Shown piece by piece: positions 1-11,739 of a stretch of DNA of 64,000 nucleotides (positions are counted from its first letter, which is position 1; the number at the start of each line of letters is the position of its first letter). The position numbers and the translations under genes are program-made. The notes below the pieces were generated by a model. That model was not told the origin of the DNA, made no database searches, and saw only the letters and a program-made list of their open reading frames with translations. The DNA is from Favolaschia claudopus (Eukaryota > Basidiomycota > Agaricomycetes > Agaricales > Mycenaceae). The stretch is from positions 372,001-436,000 of the forward strand of contig JAWWNJ010000131.1 in NCBI GenBank assembly GCA_037176885.1, read 5' to 3'.

Positions 1-1640
1 CGTTGGCTGCTCGGGTCGAGCCTGCTTCCATGTCTTTTCAAACGCCTCACGATCCTCGCCCCTTGCGAGCGGGGACGACAGCGTATACCTTCGCCGTCGA
101 TATGCCTTCTGGTGGACCTCCGGTGTCCGTAGGTGGTCGGCGCGCGAGGTTTTGGTCAGACGATCTCGGCTGTGGAACGGGGCCGCAGGAGCGTGAACGT
201 GCAGAAGAAGAAGAGCGGAAGGATGCAGATGAGGAGGCGGAGGAGCTGAAGTAGGGATTGACGGGCGGCGCCGAGGACAAATAAAAAAGAAAGAATAAGT
301 AAAAGGTATGTGCATACATCCCCCAGACTCGGTGGGGCGGATGCTAGACTGACGTGTTGGGTATTTCTAGGCAGCGCACCGGCAGTCAAGCCAGTCGGTC
401 AATACGAGTCTGCCTGACGCTCCCACATTGGCGTTTAACTCCCGCAAAAATCGAGATTCAATCTTATCCCGCCCCCACCTAACCCTTCGTCGTCTCGCCC
501 TTAACCGCAGCGGTATCCCTCCTCATTGCAGTGTATCCGCCCCACTGTCTGTCCACGCCACGTCCTGGAGCGACGCGTTTAGTGTTTCCGTCTTCTGGGG
601 CTTTCGTTTCGCTTTGGGTTTTCGTTTTCCTGAGAACAAGTGTGGGGCCGACCGTCGGGGAAGTGTGGTGGAGGAGGGAGCGGGGACCTTAGTGTGAAGG
701 CGGAAAGGTCGAAGAGTGGGTGTGGTGCTGCTGCTTCGGCACGCCCGTGCAGTGAGGAAGATGGTCGAGAATGGGGAGCTCCGGGTCGGGGAGAAGACAG
801 TGTCGGGGAAAATGAGCTCATCGCCCCGAATGTCGAGCTGCTCAAGAAAGGATTAGATTCCCCAAGAAAGACACTGCGGGAAACGAGGGGTACGTACTGG
901 CAACTGCCTCGAGAGAATGGGTGCTGATGACTTCACATGTTCCCTCCGCAGACACCCGTACGGTGCTGTCTTCTCTCTCGAGCGACGCTGTTTGACGTCG
1001 GCGCGGGGTCTTACTTGGCGCTGTCGTACCGGGTTTTTGACAACGAGGAGGCTCGTCATGCATCGGCAACTCGAAATGGCGATGGGTGTGACTCGTCGTT
1101 TGAGGGATGGTAGTGCTGGCATTAACGAAGATGAAGAGCGTTCGCACCGTCTCCATCTCCATGTCGCCCCAAAGTGTGCAGGACTATGAGAACTTTTCTA
1201 ACCCGTACACGCAGCGCGTGCCTTACACTTTTCAAGACTGCTCTCTGCTTTGTCTGGCTTCATGCCCCACTGTCTTCTCCATTCATTCTCTCTGTTCCAT
1301 CGTCAAGAGTCAAGAGCGCAAACATCTTCGCTGCCACTTCGTCCTCGAAACCTGGTCAATATATCGTGATTGTGACCGAATGCGCGCCAGAAAGAGTGAA
1401 ATGATACGCTGCGCGCTGGGGAAGCGTGGTTCTGGTCGGGCGGTGTGCCGGAGAGGTGGAAACGAGGCTCGAAAGCGGGGGCGTTCGTGCGTACGAAGGA
1501 GGTTGGGAAAAGGGTGTGGGGTGGGTGCTGACGTTGTAGGCCTGATAATGATAAAATGGCAATTCTTCAGGGCTTCTCTCAAGTCAACCGCTCATGCTCA
1601 TCGTCTTTTTTCAAGAAATTTGGAGAATATTCGTTGACGT
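1..1640. repeat. Dispersed repeat R1, copy a
   Basis: This stretch aligns base by base, with many substitutions and small indels, to 6270-7650 (offset about 6.28 kb). Shared landmarks are the cttttcaaacg string near position 33, a purine-rich run ending gaggaggcggaggagctgaag near 230-250, an intron-like piece from GTATGTGCATAC (306) to TTTCTAG (370), and the string gaggaggctcgtcatgcatcgg near 1047. No reading frame is conserved between the copies, so the short open frames here are probably not genes. The intron-like borders suggest it descends from a transcribed, spliced unit. A weaker, shorter relative is at 22.5-23.2 kb. The left edge of the window cuts the repeat. Confidence 0.7.
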
Positions 1641-1885
1641 CCGCCAACTACGTAGCAAGTTGGGCCAAGAGTTTATTGCGCTAAAAACATACAAATATGA
1701 GTGGTGGCGGTGGCGATGCCTTCAATTCCAATTGCCAATTGACATGCAAGATTATCAAAATCATCAAGAGAGGCAGTAATGTCCTTCATATGATGTCAAC
1801 CTACACAGCAAGTCAGTTTTATGCACGTTACGACTCACGAGCTGAAAGAGTCGGGCACTCTGCCCGTTCATAATATCCGACTTAA

Positions 1886-3736
1886 TCAAGCTTCAAGCTT
1901 CAATTCCCAATCGGAACCCAAACGCGTCAATCCGTCAAATATTCGTCTACCTCTGAGTAGGTCGACTCGTCGCATGCCCACCCAGAACTCCCGCGATGGA
2001 TTGGGGCAGGCATCGCAACGAGCTTTGAAGTGCCGCATGTACCGCTCTATCTTCACGTCTGGTCCCGGATACTCCGTTTGCCGCATGGGTTCATTGTAGG
2101 TTTGAAATATCGCGTCAAAAACGTCGATGCAACGAATTCCGTCTCTTCGCGACACCATGACAACCCCAACTTTCGGGCAAACAATGTTCATGTCAGTGAT
2201 GAAGCAGTGACTCGACGCGGAAAGAATTCTATCCTCCTCAGGCACCGGAGTCATGCCAGCTTTGGATCGTCGGTCCTTCAAGTTGTCGTGGTTTCTCGGA
2301 TCAAACCCAATATCGAAATACAGCAGGGGATCTTTCGAGCGTTTGAAGCTGCTGGTATACTTGACCAACAACCACCTCAGAGAAGTCGCTTTAGGCTTCA
2401 GGGGTTTGGTGCCATTCGACGGATCAACTAGACGTTGGTCAACAGAGGGATAACGGGTAAATGTGGATTGCGACTTGCTCATTAAATGAATGAATTGCAG
2501 TGAGGTCCTATTTTGCCTCTGAGCCGGACCAGGTTGTTCAGCGTTGTTCCAGTTGTTGGCTCGAGTTTCGGTGGGTGGCACAGTTGTGACGTTGGGGGTC
2601 CCATTTTCTGGATATGAATTGGAATTGGGGTTTGATACATAGTCCCAGGCTGTGCGCATCGCAACATGAGAATCAGTCGTCGAAGTTGACTTTGATATAG
2701 AAAATCTCCGTTTGCATCCCGTACTAGGTAAGTAGATAAGTGGAAGCTTCTGAATCACCAAGACAAACCTAGTACCAATCTATAAAGATTTGAAGGTTCC
2801 AACCTGGCGAAACTTGTATTTGGGCATTGCACCATGGGCAACTCATTTGCGAGCGGTAGAACACTGCTGCCATGAAAAGTATAGCTCCCGCACTGACAAC
2901 ATGACTTCCAGGCCGGTGGACAGAGTATTCAGCATCTTGTATCTGGTATTGATCAGATTGAATGATTGTTAAAATTTCTTCATTGTTGAGGAATAATTCT
3001 TGTAGATTCTTTAGGAAGGCCTAAAACAATGAGCAGTGTTGTCACAAGTAGATCTGCAAATATTGCCCACCTCTTGATTCTTCCATACTGCTAGAAAGAT
3101 CAATCTACGTTGCCCCATGACATCAACAAGGGTGATTGTGTCATGCAGAAAAAGCATGCTCGGGATAGCAAGAAAGGGTAACACAATGAGTGGTATGAGT
3201 CGTACCCGATCCGGCAGCTTGAGTGAACCAGGACAGAGTAAAGCAAACATCGTACAATAGATGACAAAAAGTGCTTTCTCTCTGTCTCCCTGTATGTACT
3301 CTGCCAGACGACGCAGAATGAGTATCACCCACTCTTGCGGTGCGTGTGTTGTGGAGTTGCAGTGATAGTATGCGTCTGTCATGTTGATTAATTAGCTCAA
3401 TATTCCTTCAAAGCAGAAATTTCACTGCGCACTTCCATTGACAAGAACACTCCCTGTTTTTATAGCGGAAATTTGGAATTGTGGACCTTCCCCGTTGCCT
3501 CCCATACCACCGTGAGTTCCACTGAGACCCCCAGCTCCTCCTATCCCTCCTATGAAGAGATTAGCGTTCAGAAACCGAGATCCATGGTCTGGAGAACACG
3601 CACCGGTCATGTTAATTGTGATATTTGACTCGCCGGAGAAGAGATCAAAGTCTGGAGCCACTCGTGCCTCCGCTGTGGAGAGTGATTCGGGCTGGTGGTT
3701 GCCTGGAAGGCGGCGTTGAAGAGGTCGGTTGTACAT
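1886..3736 (-). CDS. U1: glycine-rich / ubiquitin-like / zinc-ribbon protein with C-terminal DUF6699-like domain
   Basis: Proposed exons: 3736-3604, 3549-3433, 3375-3071, 3020-2776, 2723-1886 (545 aa; introns 50-57 nt; all joints in frame and shared with three paralogs). Seen: a glycine-rich module (residues 45-83, ends GGNGEGPQF), a hydrophobic helical region (about 100-160), a ubiquitin-like domain opening with TITLVDVMG (163-171) and running to about 245, then C246-x2-C249-x17-C267-x2-C270, a zinc-ribbon-like motif split by an intron. The last 145 residues end VGMRRVDLLRGRR...DWELKLE, the pattern of the fungal DUF6699 family. A low-complexity Asn/Pro/Thr linker joins the halves. Family knowledge: such ubiquitin-like domains are expanded in Agaricomycetes, mostly without known function. 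The ATG at 3736 is chosen by analogy with U4; an upstream exon is possible. Role unknown; signalling or ubiquitin-related use is inference. Confidence 0.8.
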
Positions 3737-3839
3737 GAGATATCTGCGACAGCATGAGAGCTTCAGTGACTCCGAACTCGGAGGGGTAGGTGAAATTTGA
3801 ATTGAGTGCCGACCTGGAGTTGGTGAAGAACTTGACAAA

Positions 3840-5110
3840 AGCTAAGAAATGCACAAGTCAATATAGTCGCCATGCATCGTAGAAATGTAGCTCACGTGCC
3901 TCTGAGTGTCGTTGTGGTCGATACAGTACAAGCAAAGTAAAAATATATGAGATGTACCCCTCAGTCGTCGATTCGTCGTTGTACTAGCAGGAGACGAGGG
4001 AAGGAGAAGAAAAGCTGTGGACAGTCTCAATCAAATACTGGCGATACCACCGGGGGCGAACAACGTCCGGGTCAGCATGAATGTTTTGTCATAGCTTTCC
4101 GCGGCCCGTTTCCGGCTCCAAGAACGTGGCCATGAGACCATGTCGGCGTGCTGGGTTCCTGGAATAGAAAATACCAGCATGATGAAGTAAGTACCTTGTA
4201 AGGCGCATTGAGATCAATCTGAAGAGACCGAAATTCTTATGTCGACGTTCAAATTGTCTCCAAATTTATGCGGGCGCCTACTATGCTCATCGCATTGAAA
4301 TGATTGATACTTCATCAAGTCAAAGCGCAGGCACAGGTCAAGACTACAGCAAGTCAACCTTCGAATCAAGCTTTCGAAAACGATGCGGGAAGGTCCGAGA
4401 ATTGCCGACAAATCGGTGAGAAGATCGTCGTCGTTTGGTAGTCGTATTCTGTTTATTTTGTTCAATGCTTCTTTCGATTCAAGACGGAGACAGCCACATA
4501 GGTGTGGGTGTGGGAGTACGCCGCGGTGACATGCTTGAACCGTTGGTGCCCAGGGCGCGGGGCGATGGGATGCGCGAGGATGAACCCGATTGCCCCGGTC
4601 TGTGACTGCCTCTTCGAGAATTATAGAGACTTCAAGTTGTTATTAATGGGGGAATAAAAGAAGGCTGGGCGGGAGAAGCAGAGATACGTGGAATCGAAAT
4701 GTTCGTGAGCGCGGAAAGCTGGTAGGACAACGGAGATGATGGTGGTCAGTGGAGGAAAAGACTTCAAAGAGAAATGTCCGGATCTAGAAGATCAGATCAT
4801 CCCAGGCCGGCAGTGTTGATGTCGCCTTCTCTTCACTTCCGCCTTGCTACATAGCACAAGGTCTAGATAGGACAACGCACAAATGCTCCTTCCAAATCAG
4901 GTCCAGCAATTTCCCCGAAGAAGAATCAAAAGAGCGACCCGGAGTCGATTCGAAGATGTGCACTTTCCGTGGCTCCTGAGGGCACCATATCATGGTGTTC
5001 TGAAAGATTCTACTTGCGCCGCAACGGCGCGGTCGGCGTAACGAACCTATGCAAAAGCGGGAAGAGTTGGGGCACGACACCGACCAACCACCGGTAGTGG
5101 TATCCTTCTG
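3840..5110. other. Upstream region of U1, no gene seen
   Basis: Probable promoter side of U1. The part 4197-4440 resembles stretches upstream of the S genes (16.74-17.0, 26.35-26.6, 32.55-32.7 kb): each has a 'ctccaaattt...gcgggcgcc' segment followed by 'cttcatca.gtc..agc...ggcacag' and 'attg(c)cgacaaatcggtgaga'. I see no conserved coding frame. Confidence 0.45.
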
Positions 5111-6060
5111 GGGTGGTATCGAGGCGAAGCATCATTTGTGCCAGTGAGTACATTTATGAGGGATGTTTTCTATCTCGTTCTTCTAACCTAGACGCTTTGT
5201 TGTCCACGCAGCGCTTATGCCGTTTCTTCCCCGTTGACTCACATCCACTCCACCACGAGCCTCTCCTCTCCTCCTCTGTCTACACACTCTGCGCGACATT
5301 CCGAGTCCACTGAGACGTATCGATTTTACGGGATGTGCCTGTGCTACACAGAAGACGCCTCATCATCTCTTCCTCCCACCTCCTACGACGTAAAATTTAG
5401 GGACCGACGACGCGCCAGTGCATCTGCCAGCCACGAATTGCCAAACGCCCTCGGCGCCAGCGTTAACGACGACCTTGCTTGGGGTGACCTTTTGCGCATC
5501 TTCACCCACGCCTGCCTCTCCTGTTCTGCTTTTCTCTTCAACGCTTTCGACAAAGACAAGACGAACGTCCCACCTCGTCGAGAATTCCTCAATATACCAA
5601 GCAGCCTCCGAGCTTCCAGTGACGCCTCTCCCGTCCACTGGCGTGTCCCGCACGCATTCCGCTTGAAGGGCGACAGCAGCGAATTCGTCAATCGCGGCTA
5701 CAGAGTCTGTGAGGATCGCTACTTATCGATTGAATGATATTCTTACTCACCTCCATGAATATCAGCGACTTCTTCTCTCTGCCCTCATTCTTCCGCATTT
5801 CGCTCTACTTCCGCCTCTCCCGTGTCCCAGCCTTTCCTACCCTTCCCACAGAGGAAGCGTTAACCGTCGCTCGACGCGTCTCGTCTTGACTCGCCCTCTC
5901 TCTTGCGCTTCGATAGGGGAATCGTTCCATGCCTTTCGAGTCCTTGGTGGTGGTCCAAGCCGATCTCAACGCGTACTACTGCGGCAGGTGGATGAGTAGC
6001 GGGGCGATGTTATGGACGTTTGGGGTATGCCGGGGACGATGCGCAGACGCACACGAACGA
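5111..6060. other. No supported gene
   Basis: Pyrimidine-rich sequence with overlapping open frames on both strands. The longest plus-strand frame (5234-5737) has low-complexity Ser/Pro content at its start, no domain I recognise and no paralog in the window. I see no other feature here. Confidence 0.4.
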
Positions 6061-6219
6061 TAAGGACAGATGAGTATTGGCGGTGACAAAGGACGTCGTC
6101 TGCATGTTGGGTGGTGTGCGTGAGGAAGCGTTGGAGGGCGATTTGTCTATACCTTTAAAGAGAACGACGGTGAAGGCGAAGGCGATGAGATGGGGAATGG
6201 GTGTGTACACAACCAATAT

Positions 6220-7700
6220 CTTTGCAAGGAAGATTGACGAGTCTCTTGTAGAAAACGCGACGAAGATGGCGGTTTTGAGGTTGGCATTACCCCGTCCTGC
6301 TTCTATGTCTTTTCAAACGAGACCGTACAGCTGCGCCGTCGGTATGCCCTCTGGTGTCCTCCAACGTCCGTAGGTGGTCGGCGGGCGAGGTTTTCTCGGC
6401 TGTGGAACGAGGGCGCAGGAGCGTGAACGTGCGGAAGAGGAGGAGCGGAAGGATGCAGATGAGGAGGCGGAGGAGCTGAAGTAGGGATCGACGGGCGGTG
6501 CGGAGGACGGATAAAAGAGAAAGAAGAAGTAAAAGGTATGTGCATACATCTCCCGGACTCGGTGGCGCGGATGCTGGACTGAGCTGGACTGACGTGTTGG
6601 GTATTTCTAGGCAGCGCACCAGCACTCAAGTCAGTCGGTTAATGCGAGCCTACCTGACGGCTCCCACATTGGCGTTTACCTCCCGCAAAAATCGAGATTC
6701 AATCTTATCTCGCCCGCATCTAACCTCTCGTCGCCTTGGTCCTTATATCCTTCCACACCTGTGTATCCGCCCCACCGTCCTGCATCGGCGCGCGCCCTGG
6801 ATCGACGCGTTTAGTGTTTCCGAGTCGTCTGGATTCTCGTTTCGCTTGGGAATAGGCACGGAAGGGCCGCGGCCTTGGACAACGTGCGCGACGGTCCGAG
6901 GGATGCGTAGTGAGGCGTGGAGCGGGGACGCTAGGGTGAAGGCGGAGAGGTCGAGGAGTCGGTGTGGTGCTGCCGTGTCGGGACGAGGAGGATGACAGAT
7001 AGTGGCGGAAGATTGGATCGTGTGTGAGGAATGCGTTCTCTGCCGCGAGTGTGGGGACTCGGGAGGTGGAGAAGATGGTTGAGAAGGTAGTTTTGGGGCG
7101 GGGAGAGGATGGAGGTCGACTGCCGCCCATGAGTCTCGAGCTGCCCAGGAAGGGATTAGGTTCATCAAGAGAGACACGGCGCGAAATGGGGTACGTACCC
7201 AAGCATCTGGTCTCGCCGAATTTGGCGCTGACGACGTGTCATCTTCTCTCCGCAGACACGCCCGTACGGCGCCCTCTTCTCGCTCGAGCGAGGCGCGGCG
7301 CCTTGCTTGGCTTTGTCGTCCCGGGTCTTGAAGACGAGGAGGCTCGTCATGCATCGGCGGCTTGCAACAGCGATGTGTGTGTCGGATGGGTGGTAGTGAA
7401 GGGCGAAGAACGTTCGCCCTCACGTCGCCGCAGATCTAGTCAGGGACGTATGAGGGACCACTGGAGTCTGGGAGACGCGCCACAATACGCGGAGTCTGAT
7501 GATGGTCGAACAAAACCGTCTGCTAGTCAGCAGGATGCGGGGAGCGTGGTGCTGGTCGGGCGGTGTGTCGGTAAGAGGGTGGAAACGAGGCTCGATAGCG
7601 GGGGCATTGGAGTAGAAGGCGGTCAGGAACAGGCTGTTGGATTGGTGCTGGGCGGTGGCAAGGATTGGGAGATCGTCGCCGAGAGCTGCAGGCTGCTCGT
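6220..7700. repeat. Dispersed repeat R1, copy b
   Basis: Direct-orientation copy of 1-1560, matching through the purine-rich run (6420-6482), the GTATGTGCATAC...TTTCTAG intron-like piece (6536-6611), the gaggaggctcgtcatgcatcgg string (about 7338) and the tggtcgggcggtgtg string near 7553. Divergence is substantial and frames are not conserved, so this looks like an old duplicate rather than a live gene. The open frame at 7024-7749 lies across it and is not supported by the other copy. Confidence 0.7.
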
Positions 7701-8400
7701 CGTTAGGATGAGGTGGGGGAGAAGCTCTGGGATTGGCGCCGGGCGGTAACGGATTGAAGGCTCATCGACCAGACTGCTGGAGGGAAGAATGGGAGATCAA
7801 GTTGTGTGCAAAGGTGTCCTGCGCGAGGTTACGGGCATAATGCGTCTGAAGAGGATGCTCGAGAAGCCTTGACCTTGAAGGAATGACATACAACGGCTTG
7901 CCACTCCAGACCCATGTCCTTCATGGCCTTGTCTTGATCACTCCCGAGGTGGGCGAGGATGTCGATAACAGAGGCGGATGCGGACCGTCCGTATGAAGGT
8001 TCACGTACCATAGCCGACGTGGCTTGTCTGTCGTCTCTCCTGCTCAGACGTGGAGCGAACGTCCACTCCTTCCTGCGCCCTCTGTTCTCGTCCATCGGTG
8101 CTTCTATGCATGTCTTCCGTATTGAATGGTCGGGTACATCGTGTTTCGATGTCGTCATGGTGAAATATCGTCGATGGGAGCTATTCCCTGGCGCAAAGGC
8201 AGAGCCATCGAATCCCTCTTCCAGCAGCTCTACACAATACAGCTATGTCTAGGTGTCGGGCTGTCCGTATCTGACTGGGTGTATGTACATCAATGCGGCT
8301 AGATGATCATCTTGATATCTTACCGCGGGCCTCTGTGATCCTTCGTATATATTGCTACGTCTGCCAGCAAAATGGTTTCTTGCTCTCCTACCCACGAGCT
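7701..8400. other. Upstream region of FB1
   Basis: About 650 nt between the R1 repeat and the FB1 start codon. It should hold the FB1 promoter and 5' leader, but I see no specific motif I would name. Confidence 0.4.
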
Positions 8401-10185
8401 ATGGAACAACCCGTCCCAGGGCGCTCTCTAGACCTCGTTCCCATCGAGATCTGGGCACTCTGCTGGACGCTCTGTTCTCGCCGTCAAATAAGACGGCTCT
8501 CCCTAGTCTGCAAACTCTTCCGCTCGATCTCACTCCCCTTCCTATTCAAAGATCAATCTTTCAATGTTGCTGCCATGTGCAAAGACCTTTCCCGCGACAA
8601 TATTAATTGGGTGGAACGTCTGCATCACCTTCACAGAATGGCCATCCGAGTCGAGAGACTCGCCGAGCCGCCCTTCGCCTCTCTGATCACGTCCTGGAAA
8701 GTCATATTCGGCACCGAGGCCCCAGTTATCTCGCAGCACAAGGATATCGAAAATATACATCTCTTGGACGACATGCGTATTCGAGTCCTCCATACGTTCT
8801 GCAAGACGCTCCACCGGTATCCGAAATTATCCTCGCTGGATATCCAGAGGAATTTTGTGGACACTGCGTTCCTGATGACGCTGGTGTCCTTGCCAGAACT
8901 GAAACACCTCAAATTTCACATTCCCGACAAGTCGCCCGAGTTGTACTCTGGGAAGATTCTAACAATGACCTCCGAGTCGTTGCAAAGCCTCGACCTCAGC
9001 AGGGATACTCTCCTGCTCGACGGCTTCAGCCGGGAAATCAGCTTTCCCAATCTTGTCAGTCTCTCGATCGGGACCGTACGCGACACGGAGCTACTTTTCA
9101 CTCATATCGTTGACCGATTTCCCCACCTCGAGTTGCTTGCCATCGACTCGATCCAAGACACCTCGCCGTTTCCTGACCTCCCCCGGAATTGTTTCCCCAA
9201 ACTATGCAGCCTCACTGGACCGCCTAGCATGATCGAAGCCTTGGCACCGAATCGCCCGATTTCTCGTGCAGTCATGCGGCAGACATGGCGAATGGACCAT
9301 CTAGTGCCAATCGACGATTCCAAGCAGGCTCGCATCGCGCTCTCCCGCAGCTCCGTCCCCGTTACCTCGCTCGTTCTCCCCGGCCTCATTCTGTCGCTCG
9401 GACTTTTGTCGAGCCTGGCTGATTTGTTTCCCGATCTGCGGGAGTTGACGCTTACACCGGCACGCGGGGGTCCGGGCGGGCGGATTGGGAGTTGCTGTCA
9501 ATATTTTCGGACAGAGGAAACGGTGGAAGCCGACCGACGGTATCCCCTCCTGTGCGAGGAGACCGCGTTCGACGATTTACCTGTTGATGAACTGTCCGAT
9601 GCAGAAGAGGAGGCGGAAGCGAAAGTCGAGCGTACGATAACTGCACCGCGGAGAATGAATAGCGGTCATATCGAGTGGGAATGCGTCAAGGTAAGTAGAA
9701 GGTGTTAGAATGCTAGTGAACTCGACTGACTTGTGTCCACACAGACCTTGATAAAATGGATGTCTTTTGGTTCATTCACACTCCCTCCCAATATCGAGGT
9801 TCTTCATGTCGATGGATCTTTGCTCTATGAGGGTGTATGTCTCGACGACAAGTACAGAGCTCTTGCTGGGTTGACGAGGGATTTCCCTACTCTGAGAGAG
9901 GTGCGACTCCTTTCGTCGGGGTGGACATGGATCCGTTTAAGTCAAGAAGAGAGCTCAACTTTGTGGAAGGCGGACAGAATCGGTTGTGTTCGAATTCTTC
10001 TGCCTGAGGAGACTTCGGGTGACAGACTGACAGTGGGACCATGTTATGATACAAGTAGATTCTCTAGTGGTAGAAATTCTACAATGTTTCCTAGGCGGCG
10101 AATTGTTCTGAGTATGAGGAAAGTGAGCTTCAGGGCGAAACGTCGACGTCACCTCGTACGCGCAGAGCAAGCAAGTGTCACATAG
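8401..10185 (+). CDS. FB1: F-box protein with divergent leucine-rich repeats
   Basis: Exons 8401-9690 and 9745-10185 (intron 54 nt, GTAAGT...CACAG), 576 aa. Seen: an N-terminal F-box-like segment (residues 10-50; LVPIEIWALCW, then RRLSLVCKLFRSI), followed by repeated Leu-rich strands of the type LVSLPELKHLKF and LLAIDSIQ, an acidic stretch before the intron (DELSDAEEEAEAK), and a second exon with LPPNIEVLHVDG and LREVRLL. Family knowledge: F-box proteins bind Skp1 in SCF ubiquitin ligases and recruit substrates with their C-terminal repeats; nucleus or cytosol is usual. FB2 and FB3 share the whole architecture, including intron position. The ATG at 8401 is preferred to the in-frame upstream one because FB2 and FB3 start just before the F-box too. 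The C-terminal tail past about residue 500 is longer and more basic than in the paralogs. Confidence 0.85.
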
Positions 10186-10308
10186 ATTCGCCAGTGGGTG
10201 TAAGTAATTGGTAACGAGTGTAGGATGCGAACTATCGTAGGATCGTGTTACAAGTCAAATTACAGGTCTGTTTATTCATAATAATACTACGAGAGACGAC
10301 TGACTTCT

Positions 10309-11739
10309 TCACTGCTTATACTTACTGCAAAACCTATCCAACTCCGCCTGCAAGACGCGAGGATACCCCCGCTTGAACCCCGGGACACTCATCAAATCCG
10401 TCTGTTGCAATTCCAAAAGACCCCCAACAGTTCTAAACCCGTTATCTTTCAACATCTTACGCAGGTTAGCGTCGTCGAAGTCGAGTTTTTCAAGCGGCGT
10501 CCATGGGATCTTCCGGCGGGTTTCCTCCGAGATGGATAGAATGAGATCCGGTATTTCGGGAGCGCCTCCTTCCCCGCCGCCTCCGCCCTCACGGACTGAG
10601 TTGCCGCCCTCACCACCAGTGCCACCTGAAAATCAAAGTTGAGAAATCATTGTCGGAGATTAGCGAATTTTGCTTTGTTTCCTTACCGTTTACCTTGAAG
10701 AGGTGAACGTGAAGCATGGGGATTCGTGGTCCTTGGCCTTCGCCACCAATTCCACCCTTGTTAGGCGCCCAGCCGCCGGCTCCGCCCTCCCCGCCTATAC
10801 ATAGCACCATAGGTGAGAAGGAACGGTGTATTGTGGGAATCACGGAACACTCACCTTCGACAAGTAAGCCTTTCTGTATCACATCGACCTGATCCAAGTT
10901 GACATCTGGATTGCAATTACTTATGGTCAAATGGGTTCTTCGGTGTATGTATACAGAACGAAGTACCGAGAATAGTGCCTGCTCTGGCGATCTGCATAGA
11001 ACTGCTATGCGTGTTCGCGGCACTAAGGCTTGGATCTCCAGTCGTACCAGCGGCTCCTCCCTTTCCCCCTGGAAAAAAAAGGTTTGATGAGTTCGCTGCC
11101 AGTGCGTAGCGTAGTTCAGGGGAAAAGCCTACCTCGGATTACACCTGTGACCTTTTCTGCATGCAACCGGTTCGGGTCTAACGAAACTGCCTTCCCCGTT
11201 CCTCCCTCACCAGCCTTTATGTCGCCATGTCCGCCAGCACCTCCGACCCCGCCTATAATACAATAGAATCGTCAATGAGCTATGCATGACAGAACAAGAC
11301 CTACCTCTAACATCCCATTCGTTTGTGGTACGCGGGGCTACAACCGTAATGTCTGGATGTTTGTCGGCCAACCTACGCTTCAGCGCCGCTTTGATCTCAG
11401 CGATGGATCCGATATTGAATCCCATCTCTTTGAGCCCGTCTTCGTCCTCGTAGAAAAGCGAGATCATATTCGAGATGCCTTCATCATTCAATCGCTCGCG
11501 GACGTCGTTGTCTAGTCGGTATTTGGTACAAAAATCTGCTGTGCTCATCTTCTCGATGCGGGGTAGATCGGCGCTGTCGAGCCAGACTATTTTGCCTTGG
11601 AATCGCGGGCCTTCGCCTATACCACCCCTAGCACCGACGCCCTCTGTAGACAGACGAGACGGACAATCAGCTCCCGTTATCGTCAAACGGCAAGGTTGTA
11701 TGTACCTGAACGGTCGAGTTCTTGAATAGCTTTGGGCAT
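10309..11739 (-). CDS. S1: SAM-like / glycine-rich modules / SAM-like protein
   Basis: Seven exons: 11739-11706, 11643-11305, 11252-11133, 11068-10967, 10905-10855, 10794-10687, 10625-10309 (356 aa). Seen: short N-terminus, a short glycine segment (GVGARGGIGEGP), a SAM-like helical domain (about residues 41-108; EKMSTADFC ... MGFNIGSIAEIKAALKRRL), then exon-sized glycine modules of the form GGVGGAGG, GGKGGAAG, GGEGGAGG...GGIGGEGQGP and GGTGGEGG, and a C-terminal SAM-like domain (about 290-354; LLELQQTDL ... PGFKRGY ... LDRFCSKY). Internal exons are multiples of three and phase 1 on both sides. SAM domains usually mediate self- or partner oligomerisation; glycine runs may form an extended, polyglycine-like rod, which is inference. 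It ends 123 nt from the convergent FB1. No transmembrane segment or signal peptide is visible. Confidence 0.8.

Noticed and set aside
5234..5737. 167-codon plus-strand frame
   Set aside because: Low-complexity start, no domain, no paralog, overlapping frames of similar length on the other strand.
7024..7749. 241-codon plus-strand frame
   Set aside because: Lies across the R1 repeat; the other R1 copy does not keep the frame.
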